Shown here piece after piece: positions 41,523 through 49,943 of a stretch of 64,000 nucleotides of DNA. Below the pieces are notes generated by a model that did not search any database, had not been told where the DNA came from, and was given only the letters and a program-made list of their open reading frames with translations. Position numbers and translations under genes: made by a program. Every line of letters begins with the position of its first letter. Within the stretch, counting starts at the first letter, position 1. This stretch comes from Aldehydirespirator sp965220645. GTDB lineage: Bacteria > Actinomycetota > Acidimicrobiia > Acidimicrobiales > Aldehydirespiratoraceae. The DNA lies in NCBI GenBank assembly GCA_965220645.1, contig OZ244836.1, positions 930,001 through 994,000 of the forward strand, written 5' to 3'.

Positions 41523-43052
41523 ATGCTGGGTTCGGCCTCGGCGCTGGTCGTCGCCTTCGAGCGACCTCCGATCGACTGGCACGCGATCGCGCCCGAGCTG
41601 ACCCTGCTGGGATTCGGAGCGCTGCTCACCCTGGTCGACATCCTCTGGTTGGAGCGGGGTCGGGCCGTGGTCTCCGCGCTGGCGTCGTTCGGGCTGCTGG
41701 CCTCGATGGTGCCGGTGCTGACGCTGGCGTGGGACGGCGCCGATCGCTCCACGTTCTGGGGCGCGTACGTCATCGACGACTACGCGCTGGTAATGAAGGC
41801 CGTGTTCCTGCTGGCCGGCTACGTGGTGGTGCTGCTGTCCACCAACTACATCGCCGAGGGCGACTACTGGGAGAACGAGTACTACCAGATGCTGCTGTCG
41901 GCGGTGCTGGGCATGGTCGTTATGGCGTCGGCCCGCGACCTGGTGACGATCTTCGTGGCGCTGGAGCTGCTGTCGATCCCTGCCTACCTGATGGCCACGT
42001 GGCGCAAGCGGGATCTGCGCAGCAACGAGGCCGGCCTCAAGTACTACCTGATGGGGGTGTTCGCCTCCGCCGTGCTCCTCTACGGCATGTCGCTGCTCTA
42101 CGGGGCGACCGGCTCCACCATGCTGACCGACATCGACGCGGCGGTGTCCACCGACGGCGCGCCGCTGGCGGTGGTGACGCTGGGCGTGATCTTCGTGGTG
42201 GTCGGCTTCGGCTTCAAGGTGTCGGCGTTCCCGTTCCACACCTGGGCGCCCGACACCTACGAGGGCGCGCCCACGCCCGTGACCGCGTTCTTGTCGGTGG
42301 CGTCGAAGGCGGCCGGGTTCGTGGCCCTGCTGTCGCTGGTGTTCGTGGGCTTCTGGGGACGGGCCGACGTGTACCAGCCCTTGATGTGGGTCCTGGCCGC
42401 GGCATCGATGTTCGGCGGGAACCTGATGGCGCTGCGCCAGACCAACGTGGTGCGGCTGCTGGCCTACTCGGGGGTGGCCCAGGCCGGCTACATGCTGGCG
42501 CCGCTGGCGGTGGCGGGGGAGTCGCTGGCGACAGCCGACGACGCCCTGTCGTCGGTGGTGACCTACCTGGCCATCTACGCGGCCATGAACCTGGGTGCCT
42601 TCGCGGTGATCATCGCGGTGGCCCGCCGCACCGCCTCGGCCGAGATCGGCACCTACAAGGGCCTGTTCCGCTACTCGCCGGGTCTGGCCGTCGCCATGAC
42701 GATCTTCCTGATGGCCCTGGCCGGCATCCCACCGCTGGGCGGCTGGTTCGCCAAGTTCGAGATCGTGCTGGCCCTGCTCTCGCCGGGCACGGCCTGGGGC
42801 GTGGCCCTCGGCGTGATCGTGGCGGTCAATTCGGTGATCGCCCTCTACTACTACGCCCGGATCGCCTCCCACATGTGGGTGGAGGCCCCGCCCGCCGACG
42901 AGGCCTTCGACACCACCTCGCCCATCAAGATCCCTACCTCGGTGTCGGCCGCCCTGGTCCTGACCGGTGCGGCGACCCTCGCCTTCGGCATCGTTCCCCA
43001 ATGGGTGGGCCACTTCACGGACGTAAGCCTGGTAGCCGCCCTCGCCGGCTGA
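41523..43052 (+). CDS. nuoN: Complex I subunit N (second copy)
   Basis: The 509-residue ND2 homologue has FVALELLSIPAYLMATW (key Glu), GLKYYLMGVFASAVLLYGMSLLYG (Lys), FHTWAPDTYEGAPTPVTAFL and NVVRLLAYSGVAQAGYM. It is the last structural gene of the 11-subunit operon; the methyltransferase gene starts one base after its stop. Confidence 0.96.
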   Translation: MLGSASALVVAFERPPIDWHAIAPELTLLGFGALLTLVDILWLERGRAVVSALASFGLLASMVPVLTLAWDGADRSTFWGAYVIDDYALVMKAVFLLAGYVVVLLSTNYIAEGDYWENEYYQMLLSAVLGMVVMASARDLVTIFVALELLSIPAYLMATWRKRDLRSNEAGLKYYLMGVFASAVLLYGMSLLYGATGSTMLTDIDAAVSTDGAPLAVVTLGVIFVVVGFGFKVSAFPFHTWAPDTYEGAPTPVTAFLSVASKAAGFVALLSLVFVGFWGRADVYQPLMWVLAAASMFGGNLMALRQTNVVRLLAYSGVAQAGYMLAPLAVAGESLATADDALSSVVTYLAIYAAMNLGAFAVIIAVARRTASAEIGTYKGLFRYSPGLAVAMTIFLMALAGIPPLGGWFAKFEIVLALLSPGTAWGVALGVIVAVNSVIALYYYARIASHMWVEAPPADEAFDTTSPIKIPTSVSAALVLTGAATLAFGIVPQWVGHFTDVSLVAALAG

Positions 43053-43053
43053 T

Positions 43054-44172
43054 ATGCACCGGGCTGGACGCCCCCATGGTGTGACTCTCACCGAGCGGAT
43101 CGCTCGCCGGATCGAGGAACGAGGGCCGATCCCGGTGTCGGAGTATGTGGACGCCTGCCTGTACGACCCCGACAGCGGCTTCTTCATGCGACCCGTCGGG
43201 GGTCGTGCCGGTGGCCACGCTGGGCACTTCCTGACCGCGCCCGAAGTGGGGCCCCTGTTCGGAGCGGTCCTGGCCCGGGCCTTGGACGCGTGGTGGGTGG
43301 AGTTGGGTCGGCCCGCTCCGTTCACGGTGGTCGACTGGGGGGCCGGTCCGGGCACGCTGGCCCGGTCGGTGCTGGCCGCCGAGCCCGACTGCATGACGGC
43401 GGGCGCGCTGCGGCTGGTGCTGATGGAGTTGTCCCCAGCCCAGCGTGCCCTGCATCCCGACCATCCGATCGTGACGAGCACGGCCCGGGTTCCGGACGCG
43501 CTGCCGGAGGGCGTACCCGCGGGCGTGGTCGTGGCCAACGAACTGCTTGACAACCTTCCTTTCGACGTTGCCCGCCTTGGCTCTGACGGCTGGGAGGAGC
43601 TGCGGGTCGCGCTCGACGATTCATCTGCGGGCAGGTTTGAGTTGATCCCCTTGCCTGCGCCTGCCGATCTGGCCGCCGGCTTGCCTGTTGTGCCGGTCGG
43701 ATCCCGTGTACCGGTTCAGCGGGCCGCTCGCCGCTGGGTGGCGGAGGCTCATCGGCTGGTCGGGAAGGGCCGGATCGTTGCCTTCGACTACGGGGCGGAG
43801 ACCGCTGAGCTGGCCGAGCGATCCAGCTTGTCGGATGATCCTGCAGCCGGGATGGGTTGGCTGCGGACCCACCGGGACCACCACGGCGGTTCGGAGTGGC
43901 TCACCGAACCGGGGTCGTGCGACATCACCGCGGACGTGGCCCTGGACCAGGTGCAAGTCGACCACCGTGCCGAGGCGTGCACCCAGGCCGAGTTCCTCCA
44001 CACTCACGGCATCGACGAGTTGGTGGCCGAGGGCCGAGCGGCATGGACCGACCGAGCCGGGGTCGGAGACCTTGCGGCGCTCAAGGCGCGCAGCCGGGAA
44101 CGCGAGGCAGAGGCTCTATTGGACCCGGCCGGCCTCGGCGCTTTCAACACCCTGATCTGGACCGTCGGCTGA
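43054..44172 (+). CDS. MidA/NDUFAF7-like SAM-dependent methyltransferase
   Basis: The 372-residue protein belongs to the DUF185/MidA family. The N-terminus ERIARRIEERGPIPVSEYVDACLYDPDSGFF is the family signature. The SAM site is VVDWGAGPGTLARSV followed by LMELSPAQRALH, and VVANELLDNLPFDV comes next. The mitochondrial homologue NDUFAF7 dimethylates Arg85 of NDUFS2 during complex I assembly. Here the gene follows nuoN of the second operon by one base, and that operon's NuoD has the matching Arg68. The start is ATG 43054 or GTG 43081. Confidence 0.9.
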   Translation: MHRAGRPHGVTLTERIARRIEERGPIPVSEYVDACLYDPDSGFFMRPVGGRAGGHAGHFLTAPEVGPLFGAVLARALDAWWVELGRPAPFTVVDWGAGPGTLARSVLAAEPDCMTAGALRLVLMELSPAQRALHPDHPIVTSTARVPDALPEGVPAGVVVANELLDNLPFDVARLGSDGWEELRVALDDSSAGRFELIPLPAPADLAAGLPVVPVGSRVPVQRAARRWVAEAHRLVGKGRIVAFDYGAETAELAERSSLSDDPAAGMGWLRTHRDHHGGSEWLTEPGSCDITADVALDQVQVDHRAEACTQAEFLHTHGIDELVAEGRAAWTDRAGVGDLAALKARSREREAEALLDPAGLGAFNTLIWTVG

Positions 44173-44269
44173 GCGCCGCACATGACAACCGTGGAACGCG
44201 CCCGGCGCTATAGTTGTGCACAGCGGGCGGTCTATCCTGTGGATAACCGATTAGTCAGGGGACCCCGCG

Positions 44270-45617
44270 TTGCGAATCCTGTCCAGGGCGCTGATAGTCG
44301 CGATGATCGCGATGATCGCGATGCTCATCGCAGGCTCGGTGGCTGCCCAAGAGACCCCCGAGCCGGAGCCCCTCACTACTGCCCAGCGGCGGGCAGTCTC
44401 GGCATTGTCGGACAGCGGCATCCTCGATGGAACGTCATGCTCGGTCGAGGACTGCAGCGGCAACATTGAGCGCTGGGAGGTGGCGCTGTGGATCGTGCGT
44501 CTCCTGGATGCCGAGCCGACGAGCCACCGCGCCTTCGCTGACGTCGACTCCGACGAGCCACCGCGCCTTCGCTGACGTCGACTCCGACGAGCCGTACGCC
44601 GGATACATCCAGACCATGTTCGATCTGGGTGTCACCGTGGGGTGCATGGTGGATCCGCTGCGGTACTGCCCAACCCGAGCAACCAGTCGCGGGGAGATGG
44701 CGGCCTTCGTGACCCGCGCCTATGACTTGGAGGAGACCCTCCCGCCCCACGGGTTCGCCGACGTGCCGGAGACCCACCACTTCGGGGACAACATCTCGGC
44801 ACTGAGGAACGCGGGGGTCCTAACCGCCGACTGCGCCGACGGCGCGGGTCTCTTCTGTCCGGAGGATCCCATCATGGCCGCGGAAGCAGTGGAGTGGCTC
44901 TACCGCGCCTCCCGCCTCAACCCCCGCGACAGCGAGACTGGCGGCGGTGGCGGCGGTGGCGGCGGTGGCGGTCGCGGCGGTGGCGGCGGTGGTCGTGGCA
45001 ACACCGGTGGAGGCAACACCGGTGGCGGCAACACCGGTGGCGGTCGCGGCGGTGGCGGCGGCACTCCCGGCACCAACCCACCCGACACGACGCAGCCTCC
45101 GTTGATCCCCACGCTGACCGGCAACGATGGCATAGACTTGGTGAACGGCGAGTGCACCCACCATGACCGGCACTTCCAGGGGGACAGTAACGACCGGAAG
45201 TCCTACATGATTCTCGATGGGAATTACGCGGTGTCCTTGGTCTTCGACGACAACGGTCCGTACGCATCCGTCGCCGAGCACCAAGAGTTCTTCCGGCACG
45301 ACGCTCTCCCACCGAATACGGTAGCGAATTACCGGTACCGGGTTGAACTGAATACGCTTAGGGATGTCTACTTCACCCATTGGCATGACGGCGCAAACAT
45401 ACGTTGGGTGTATTGGATTCCAGAGACGGTGCTTGAAAGGGTTGAAGACAGCATCGCTGACCCGATGGCAGACGAGGTCCTGTTCGAGGACGGGTCCGGC
45501 AACCAGTACCGCCGGTTGCGCAACGCACGCGGGGGACTCGATTACGGCCCATTCGATTCGCCGCCCGCGTGCAATGACCACCTCCATCCCCCTGAGACCG
45601 GCAACTACCTGCCCTGA
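44270..45617 (+). pseudogene. SLH-domain secreted protein, frameshifted by a 34-bp tandem duplication
   Basis: The first frame (TTG 44270) gives a signal peptide (MRILSRALIVAMIAMIAMLI, then AGSVAAQ) and an SLH repeat, but ends at 44575. The second frame carries two more SLH repeats (HGFADVPETHHFGDNISALRNAGVL and neighbours), a Gly/Arg/Asn-rich linker (about 44939-45063) and a C-terminal domain of about 170 residues of unknown type. Removing one 34-bp unit fuses the two into one 437-residue frame (1314 bp). Intact, it would bind cell-wall polymers and display the C-terminal domain. It may be a broken gene or an off-phase of a variable one. Confidence 0.85.
44516..44593 (+). repeat. 34-bp tandem duplication inside the SLH gene
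   Basis: Units 44518-44551 and 44552-44585 are identical (beginning GACGAGCCACCGCGCCTTCG), with a partial third unit to 44593. The length is not a multiple of three and so shifts the frame. Identity of the copies implies a recent event. Confidence 0.95.
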
Positions 45618-45625
45618 CACTGAGG

Positions 45626-45646
45626 GCCGCAAACCAGCGGCTTCTT
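45626..45646 (+). terminator. Candidate terminator between convergent genes
   Basis: GCCGC (45626-45630) and GCGGC (45637-45641) form a 5-bp stem with loop AAACCA, followed by TTCTT. It lies in the 31-bp gap between the convergent SLH and CMD genes. The stem is short, so support is moderate. Confidence 0.4.
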
Positions 45647-45648
45647 AC

Positions 45649-46050
45649 TCAGCCCTGATTGTCAGCCCATTCGTTGATGGCGGTCTCGCAGATGCCTATT
45701 AACGGGGCGACAACGGGGTAGCCCGCGTAGGGGGCCAGCGTTATCAGGGTCTCGCGTAGATCGTCGGGGGTTAGCTCGCCACGCTTGAGGGCTGACTGGG
45801 CCTGGAGTCTCCACACGTCGGTGGAGCCCCGGGCTGCGATCACACCCATGATGAGCAGGCGCCGGTCCCGGATCGACAGCACGTCGCGGTCCCACACCTC
45901 GGCGAACAGGCTGCGCATCATCACGTCGTTGAAGGCCATCGTGCCCTCGGGCAGGGCCGGGACCTCGCCCTGGTAGATCTCGGTCACCATGGCCACGCCC
46001 CGCTCGTAGGTGTCGTCGGCGGGGCGGTCTCCGGTGTTGTCGGCGCTCAT
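45649..46050 (-). CDS. Carboxymuconolactone decarboxylase (CMD) family protein
   Basis: The 133-residue all-helical protein has the CMD core: RSLFAEVWDRDVLSIRDRRLLIMGVIAARGSTDVWRLQAQSALKRGELTPDDLRETLITLAPYAGYPVVAPLIG. It has no CxxC pair, so it is gamma-carboxymuconolactone-decarboxylase-like rather than AhpD-like. The substrate is unknown. ATG 46050 overlaps the stop of the upstream dehydrogenase (ATGA); it is last gene of a three-gene operon with a P450. Confidence 0.87.
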   Translation of the reverse strand: MSADNTGDRPADDTYERGVAMVTEIYQGEVPALPEGTMAFNDVMMRSLFAEVWDRDVLSIRDRRLLIMGVIAARGSTDVWRLQAQSALKRGELTPDDLRETLITLAPYAGYPVVAPLIGICETAINEWADNQG

Positions 46051-46913
46051 TCGGACTCCTCGTTGACGTCGTGGACGTTGTAGACGGCGGGCATCGCGGC
46101 CCGGACGGCCTCCACCACACCAGCCGCACCGGGCCGGGTGCGGCCCAGCTCCAGGGCCAGCGACAGATCCTTGCCGGCGATGCCGGCCTGGGTCTCCAGC
46201 ATGGTCCGCAGCTCGCCCCGGATGTGCTCGGCAGGGATCTCCAGCAGGGCGCAGTACTGCTCGGTCAGTGTTCCCAGCTGGCCCATCGACCGCCACGCCT
46301 CCAGCAGCGCGGCGGGCTCGCCGCCGGTGGTGGCCACCATGTCGTGAGCCGCGGCCGCGGCCGCGAACTGGGCGTAGGTCATCACGTTGACGGCGATCTT
46401 CAGCGCCGCGCCGGACCCCACGGGCCCGGCGTCGCTGAGCGTGCCCGCGTAGACGTCGAGCACCTCCCGGGCTGCCGGACGCATGTCACCCAGCCCTCCG
46501 GCCAGCACGGTCAGGCTGCCGGCCCTGGCATTGTCGGCCCCGCCGGCCACGCACGCGTCGAACACAGGCACCCCCCACTCGGCGGCCGCGTCACGGGCGG
46601 TCATCACCGTGTCGGGATGCACGGTGGAGTGGATCAGCACGCTGAGCCCGTCGTGGGCCCCGTCGACGATGCCGCCGGGCCCGGACAGCACAGCTTCGAT
46701 ATGGGCCGCGGCCGGCACGCAGATGCTGACCACGTCACTGGCCCGGGCCACCTCAGCCGCGCTAGCCCCCGCTTCGGCACCCAGCGAGACGGCCGCGTCC
46801 ACCGCAGCCGGATCGATGTCGTGGACGATCACCGATCCGCTGCCGCGGCGGATCAGGTTCTCAGCCATGGCTGAGCCCATCATGCCCAGCCCGATGTAGC
46901 CGTAACGGGTCAC
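46047..46913 (-). CDS. 3-hydroxyisobutyrate dehydrogenase-family NAD(P)-dependent oxidoreductase
   Basis: The 288-residue beta-hydroxyacid dehydrogenase has an N-terminal Rossmann motif GLGMMGSAM (8-16), substrate-binding region DACVAGGADNARAGSLTVLAGG and the catalytic Lys172 (GSGAALKIAVNVM). An acidic residue (Asp32 in VHDIDP) after the second strand hints at NAD rather than NADP. The start is GTG 46913, overlapping the P450 stop. Confidence 0.88.
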   Translation of the reverse strand: MTRYGYIGLGMMGSAMAENLIRRGSGSVIVHDIDPAAVDAAVSLGAEAGASAAEVARASDVVSICVPAAAHIEAVLSGPGGIVDGAHDGLSVLIHSTVHPDTVMTARDAAAEWGVPVFDACVAGGADNARAGSLTVLAGGLGDMRPAAREVLDVYAGTLSDAGPVGSGAALKIAVNVMTYAQFAAAAAAHDMVATTGGEPAALLEAWRSMGQLGTLTEQYCALLEIPAEHIRGELRTMLETQAGIAGKDLSLALELGRTRPGAAGVVEAVRAAMPAVYNVHDVNEESE

Positions 46914-48136
46914 CCCGCGAAGTTACCGAGCCGGGGACCGGGCGTGAAACTGATGGGCAGGCTCTTCCATCCGCTGACGTTGCCGCTGTGGAACCGGACC
47001 TTGTTGTCGTGGTCCACGGTGTAGTCGCCCATGCGGCGATGGATCTCCTCCAGCGCGACCCGGCCCTCCAGGCGGGCCAGCGCCGCACCGAGGCAGAAGT
47101 GGATGCCGTATCCGAAGCCGAGGTGCCGGTCGGGGTTGCGGAAGATGTCGAATTCTCCCGCGGTGGGGCCGAATTCCCGCTCGTCCTGGTTGGCCGCGCC
47201 GATCAGCAGCAGCACCGAGTCTCCCTCCCGCATCTCCTGGCCGTGCATCTTGACATTGCGGGTCAGGGTGCGATGCATGTACTGGGTGGAACTGTGGAAG
47301 CGGACGACCTCCTCCACCGTCTGGGGGACCAGAGACGGGTCGGCTACCACCGCGGCCTGCTGGTCCGGGTGATGCGACAACAACTCGACGGCGTTGGCCA
47401 CCATCTTGGCGGTCGTCTCGAATCCGGCGAACACGAACAGCAGGCAGAACCCGAGCAGTTCAGCTCCGGTCAGCGCCCGACCGTCGACCTCTAGCACCAG
47501 CAGGTCCGAGAGCAGCCCGCCGCCGGGCACCTCGCCGGCGCGTCGCCGGTCGAGGTCCTCGGTGAAGTAGGCGAGCACCTCGAAGATCGCCTCGTACGCC
47601 TCCTGGGGGATCTTCATGGATCCGTCCTCGCGAATCAGGCCCCGGTCGGCGCAGTCCCGCAGCATGTCCCGATCGGCCTGGGGTATGCCGAGCAAGGCAG
47701 AGATCACATCCATCGGGAAGCAGCCGGCCAAATCGGTCAGCAGATCGGCGTGGCCCGACTCGATCACGGTGTCGATGTAATGGTTGACGATCCGGCGGAC
47801 CTCGTCCTCCATCTGTGCTACCCGTCGCACGGTGAACACCCGCGACACCAGCATCCGCAGCGCGGTGTGCTCCGGTGGGTCGATCTCGATCATCTGCTGG
47901 AACATGGGGTTGGCTTGGTCGATGGGCCGCCTGGCCTCCAAGGCCACACCCCCCAGGGAGGAGTAGGTCTCGTAGTCCCGGAAGGCACCCTGCACATCCT
48001 CGAAGCGGCTCAGCGCCCAGAACTCCAGATCCGGGTTCCAGTAGGCGGGCGCTTCGTTGCGGAGGCGGCGGTAGGTGTCGTAGGGATTGTCGTGGACCGT
48101 GAACGCGTAGGGGTTGTACACGAGCGGTTCCGCCAT
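46910..48136 (-). CDS. Cytochrome P450
   Basis: The 408-residue bacterial class I P450 has haem ligand Cys348 in GFGYGIHFCLGAALARLEGR. The I-helix FVFAGFETTAKMV has a Glu-Thr pair, and the K-helix ExxR is in VEEVVRFHS. No ferredoxin or reductase is adjacent. It is first gene of an operon with the hydroxyacid dehydrogenase and CMD protein, so it may hydroxylate a substrate that those enzymes process; the pathway is unknown. Confidence 0.93.
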   Translation of the reverse strand: MAEPLVYNPYAFTVHDNPYDTYRRLRNEAPAYWNPDLEFWALSRFEDVQGAFRDYETYSSLGGVALEARRPIDQANPMFQQMIEIDPPEHTALRMLVSRVFTVRRVAQMEDEVRRIVNHYIDTVIESGHADLLTDLAGCFPMDVISALLGIPQADRDMLRDCADRGLIREDGSMKIPQEAYEAIFEVLAYFTEDLDRRRAGEVPGGGLLSDLLVLEVDGRALTGAELLGFCLLFVFAGFETTAKMVANAVELLSHHPDQQAAVVADPSLVPQTVEEVVRFHSSTQYMHRTLTRNVKMHGQEMREGDSVLLLIGAANQDEREFGPTAGEFDIFRNPDRHLGFGYGIHFCLGAALARLEGRVALEEIHRRMGDYTVDHDNKVRFHSGNVSGWKSLPISFTPGPRLGNFAG

Positions 48137-48209
48137 GCCGCGATGCTAGGTCAGCCCCAGAGGCCGAGCGCATAGGCAGCGATCAGTCGAGGTCTTGGCG
48201 AGGATCGGA

Positions 48210-48258
48210 GCGAGGCCGGGGCCCGAGCGGCCCGTGAGCGGAGCGAACAAGAGCGGAA
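48210..48258 (+). repeat. Dispersed intergenic repeat, copy before the carnitine locus
   Basis: The core GCGAGGCCGGGGCCCGAGCG ... GAGCGAACAAGAGCGGAA is the most diverged of the five. It lies in the 265-bp gap between the divergent P450 and carnitine dehydrogenase genes, 144 bp before ATG 48402. AGAGGCCGAGCG precedes it at about 48160. Confidence 0.85.
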
Positions 48259-48401
48259 AGTACCCTGATTCGACGCGAAGGGCTCTCGTCTCACTCGCGT
48301 TCGCTCGTGGTAATTCGTCCGGCGGGGGCGGCGCAGTGCGATACTTCGCGCCGGAGACGAGCGCAGGGCGCGCTGGGCCTACCACACAAGGCATTGGAGG
48401 C

Positions 48402-49925
48402 ATGGCAACGGACATGGCGAGAACTATCGGGCTGGCGGGCACGGGAGTGATCGGCTCTGGATGGGCGGTGCGCGCTCTGGCCCGGGCACACGATGTGATC
48501 GCGTGGGATCCCGCCGACGGTGCCGAACGCCGGCTCCGGGCCGCGATCGAGAGGGCCTGGCCCTCGGCCACCCGCCTGGGGCTGTTCCCCGGGGCCGGAC
48601 CGGACCGGCTGCGGTGGGTGGACAGCCCCGAGGAGGTCGCGGCCGACGCTGACTGGGTGCAGGAGAGTGCTCCGGAGAACGAACCGGTCAAGCGGTCCCT
48701 CCTGCACCGGCTCGATGCCGCAGCCAAGCCCAGCACCGTCATTGCCAGCAGCTCCTCGGGGATGTTGCCCAGCCGCCTGGCCGACGGGCTCGGTCACCCC
48801 GAGCGGCTCCTGATCGGCCACCCGTTCAACCCCGTGTACCTGCTGCCCCTGGTCGAGGTGGTGCCCGGCGAGGCCACCAGCACCGAGGCCATAGCGGCGG
48901 CCATGGCCCATTACGACGACCTGGTCATGCACCCGCTGCTGGTGCGCAACGAGGTTGAGGGCTACCTGTCGGACCGCCTCCAGGAGGCGCTGTGGCGAGA
49001 GAACCTGCATCTCGTGAACGACGGCGTCGCCACCACCGCCGAGCTGGACGACTCGATCGTCTACGGTCCCGGCCTGCGCTGGGCCGCCATGGGCACCAAC
49101 CTCACCTTCCACCTGGCCGGAGGCGAGGGCGGCATGCGCCACATGCTGGGCCAGTTCGGGCCGGCGTTGAAGCTCCCGTGGACCCGGCTGAAGGCCCCCG
49201 AGCTGACCGAGGACCTGGTGGAGGCCATGGCCTCAGGCTGCGAGGACCAGGCCGCCGGCCGGTCCATCGCCGAGCTCGAGCGGCAGCGCGACGACTGCCT
49301 GCTGGCCGTGATGCGGGCGCTGAGGCCGACCGGCATCGGCGCGGGCCGCCTCGTGGCCGAGCGTGAGGCTCGCATCCTGGCCGCCAAGGCCGCCGGCGAG
49401 GCCGAGCCGTGGAGGCCGGGCGCGGGGATCGCCGCTCCGCTGGAGCTGTACTCGGCCGTGGTGGAGCCCGACTGGGTCGACTACAACGGCCACATGACCG
49501 AATGGGCCTTCCTTACCGCCTTCGGGTGGGCATCCGACGCCCTCTTCCGATACGTCGGCATCGATGAGGCCCACCGAGGTGGCGGCCACTCCTACTACAC
49601 CGTCGAGACCCACATCACCTACCGGCAGGAGGCCTCGCTGGGCGAGCCATTGACGGTCACCACCCAGGTGCTGGGCAGCGACGCCAAGCGGCTGCACATC
49701 TTCCACACCATGTACCGGGGCGGCAACGGACCCGCTGGCAGCGGTACCGAGTTGCTGTGCACCGGCGAGCAGATGCTCGTTCACGTCGACACCGCGGCGG
49801 GACGCAGCGCCCCGCTGTGCGGAGATCCGGCTGCCGCGGTGGCCGCGGTCACCGCCGCCCACGCGTCCATGGCGGTGCCGCCGCAGGCCGGCAGCCGCAT
49901 GGCCATCCCCGAACCCAAGGATTGA
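48402..49925 (+). CDS. lcdH: L-carnitine dehydrogenase fused to a hotdog thioesterase
   Basis: The 507-residue two-domain protein has residues about 5-320 as a 3-hydroxyacyl-CoA dehydrogenase-like carnitine dehydrogenase: GLAGTGVIGSGWA, IASSSSGMLPS, GHPFNPVYLLPLVEVV with the catalytic His. Residues about 345-475 form a hotdog thioesterase (EPDWVDYNGHMTEWAF). Such fusions are known for carnitine dehydrogenases: the first domain makes 3-dehydrocarnitine, and the second can hydrolyse betainyl-CoA formed after cleavage. No cleavage enzyme (BKACE) is in the window. GGAGG ends one base before ATG 48402; ATG 48414 is an alternative. Confidence 0.85.
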   Translation: MATDMARTIGLAGTGVIGSGWAVRALARAHDVIAWDPADGAERRLRAAIERAWPSATRLGLFPGAGPDRLRWVDSPEEVAADADWVQESAPENEPVKRSLLHRLDAAAKPSTVIASSSSGMLPSRLADGLGHPERLLIGHPFNPVYLLPLVEVVPGEATSTEAIAAAMAHYDDLVMHPLLVRNEVEGYLSDRLQEALWRENLHLVNDGVATTAELDDSIVYGPGLRWAAMGTNLTFHLAGGEGGMRHMLGQFGPALKLPWTRLKAPELTEDLVEAMASGCEDQAAGRSIAELERQRDDCLLAVMRALRPTGIGAGRLVAEREARILAAKAAGEAEPWRPGAGIAAPLELYSAVVEPDWVDYNGHMTEWAFLTAFGWASDALFRYVGIDEAHRGGGHSYYTVETHITYRQEASLGEPLTVTTQVLGSDAKRLHIFHTMYRGGNGPAGSGTELLCTGEQMLVHVDTAAGRSAPLCGDPAAAVAAVTAAHASMAVPPQAGSRMAIPEPKD

Positions 49926-49943
49926 GCACGCAAGGAGACTGGC

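Noticed and set aside
44939..45063. GGC-rich tract as a structural or regulatory repeat
   Set aside because: It encodes an in-frame Gly/Arg/Asn linker typical of secreted multidomain proteins.
44427..45617. Separate gene starting at 44427 instead of a frameshifted SLH gene
   Set aside because: Its first about 50 residues are a shadow of the upstream frame, and deleting one 34-bp unit restores a single SLH protein with a signal peptide.
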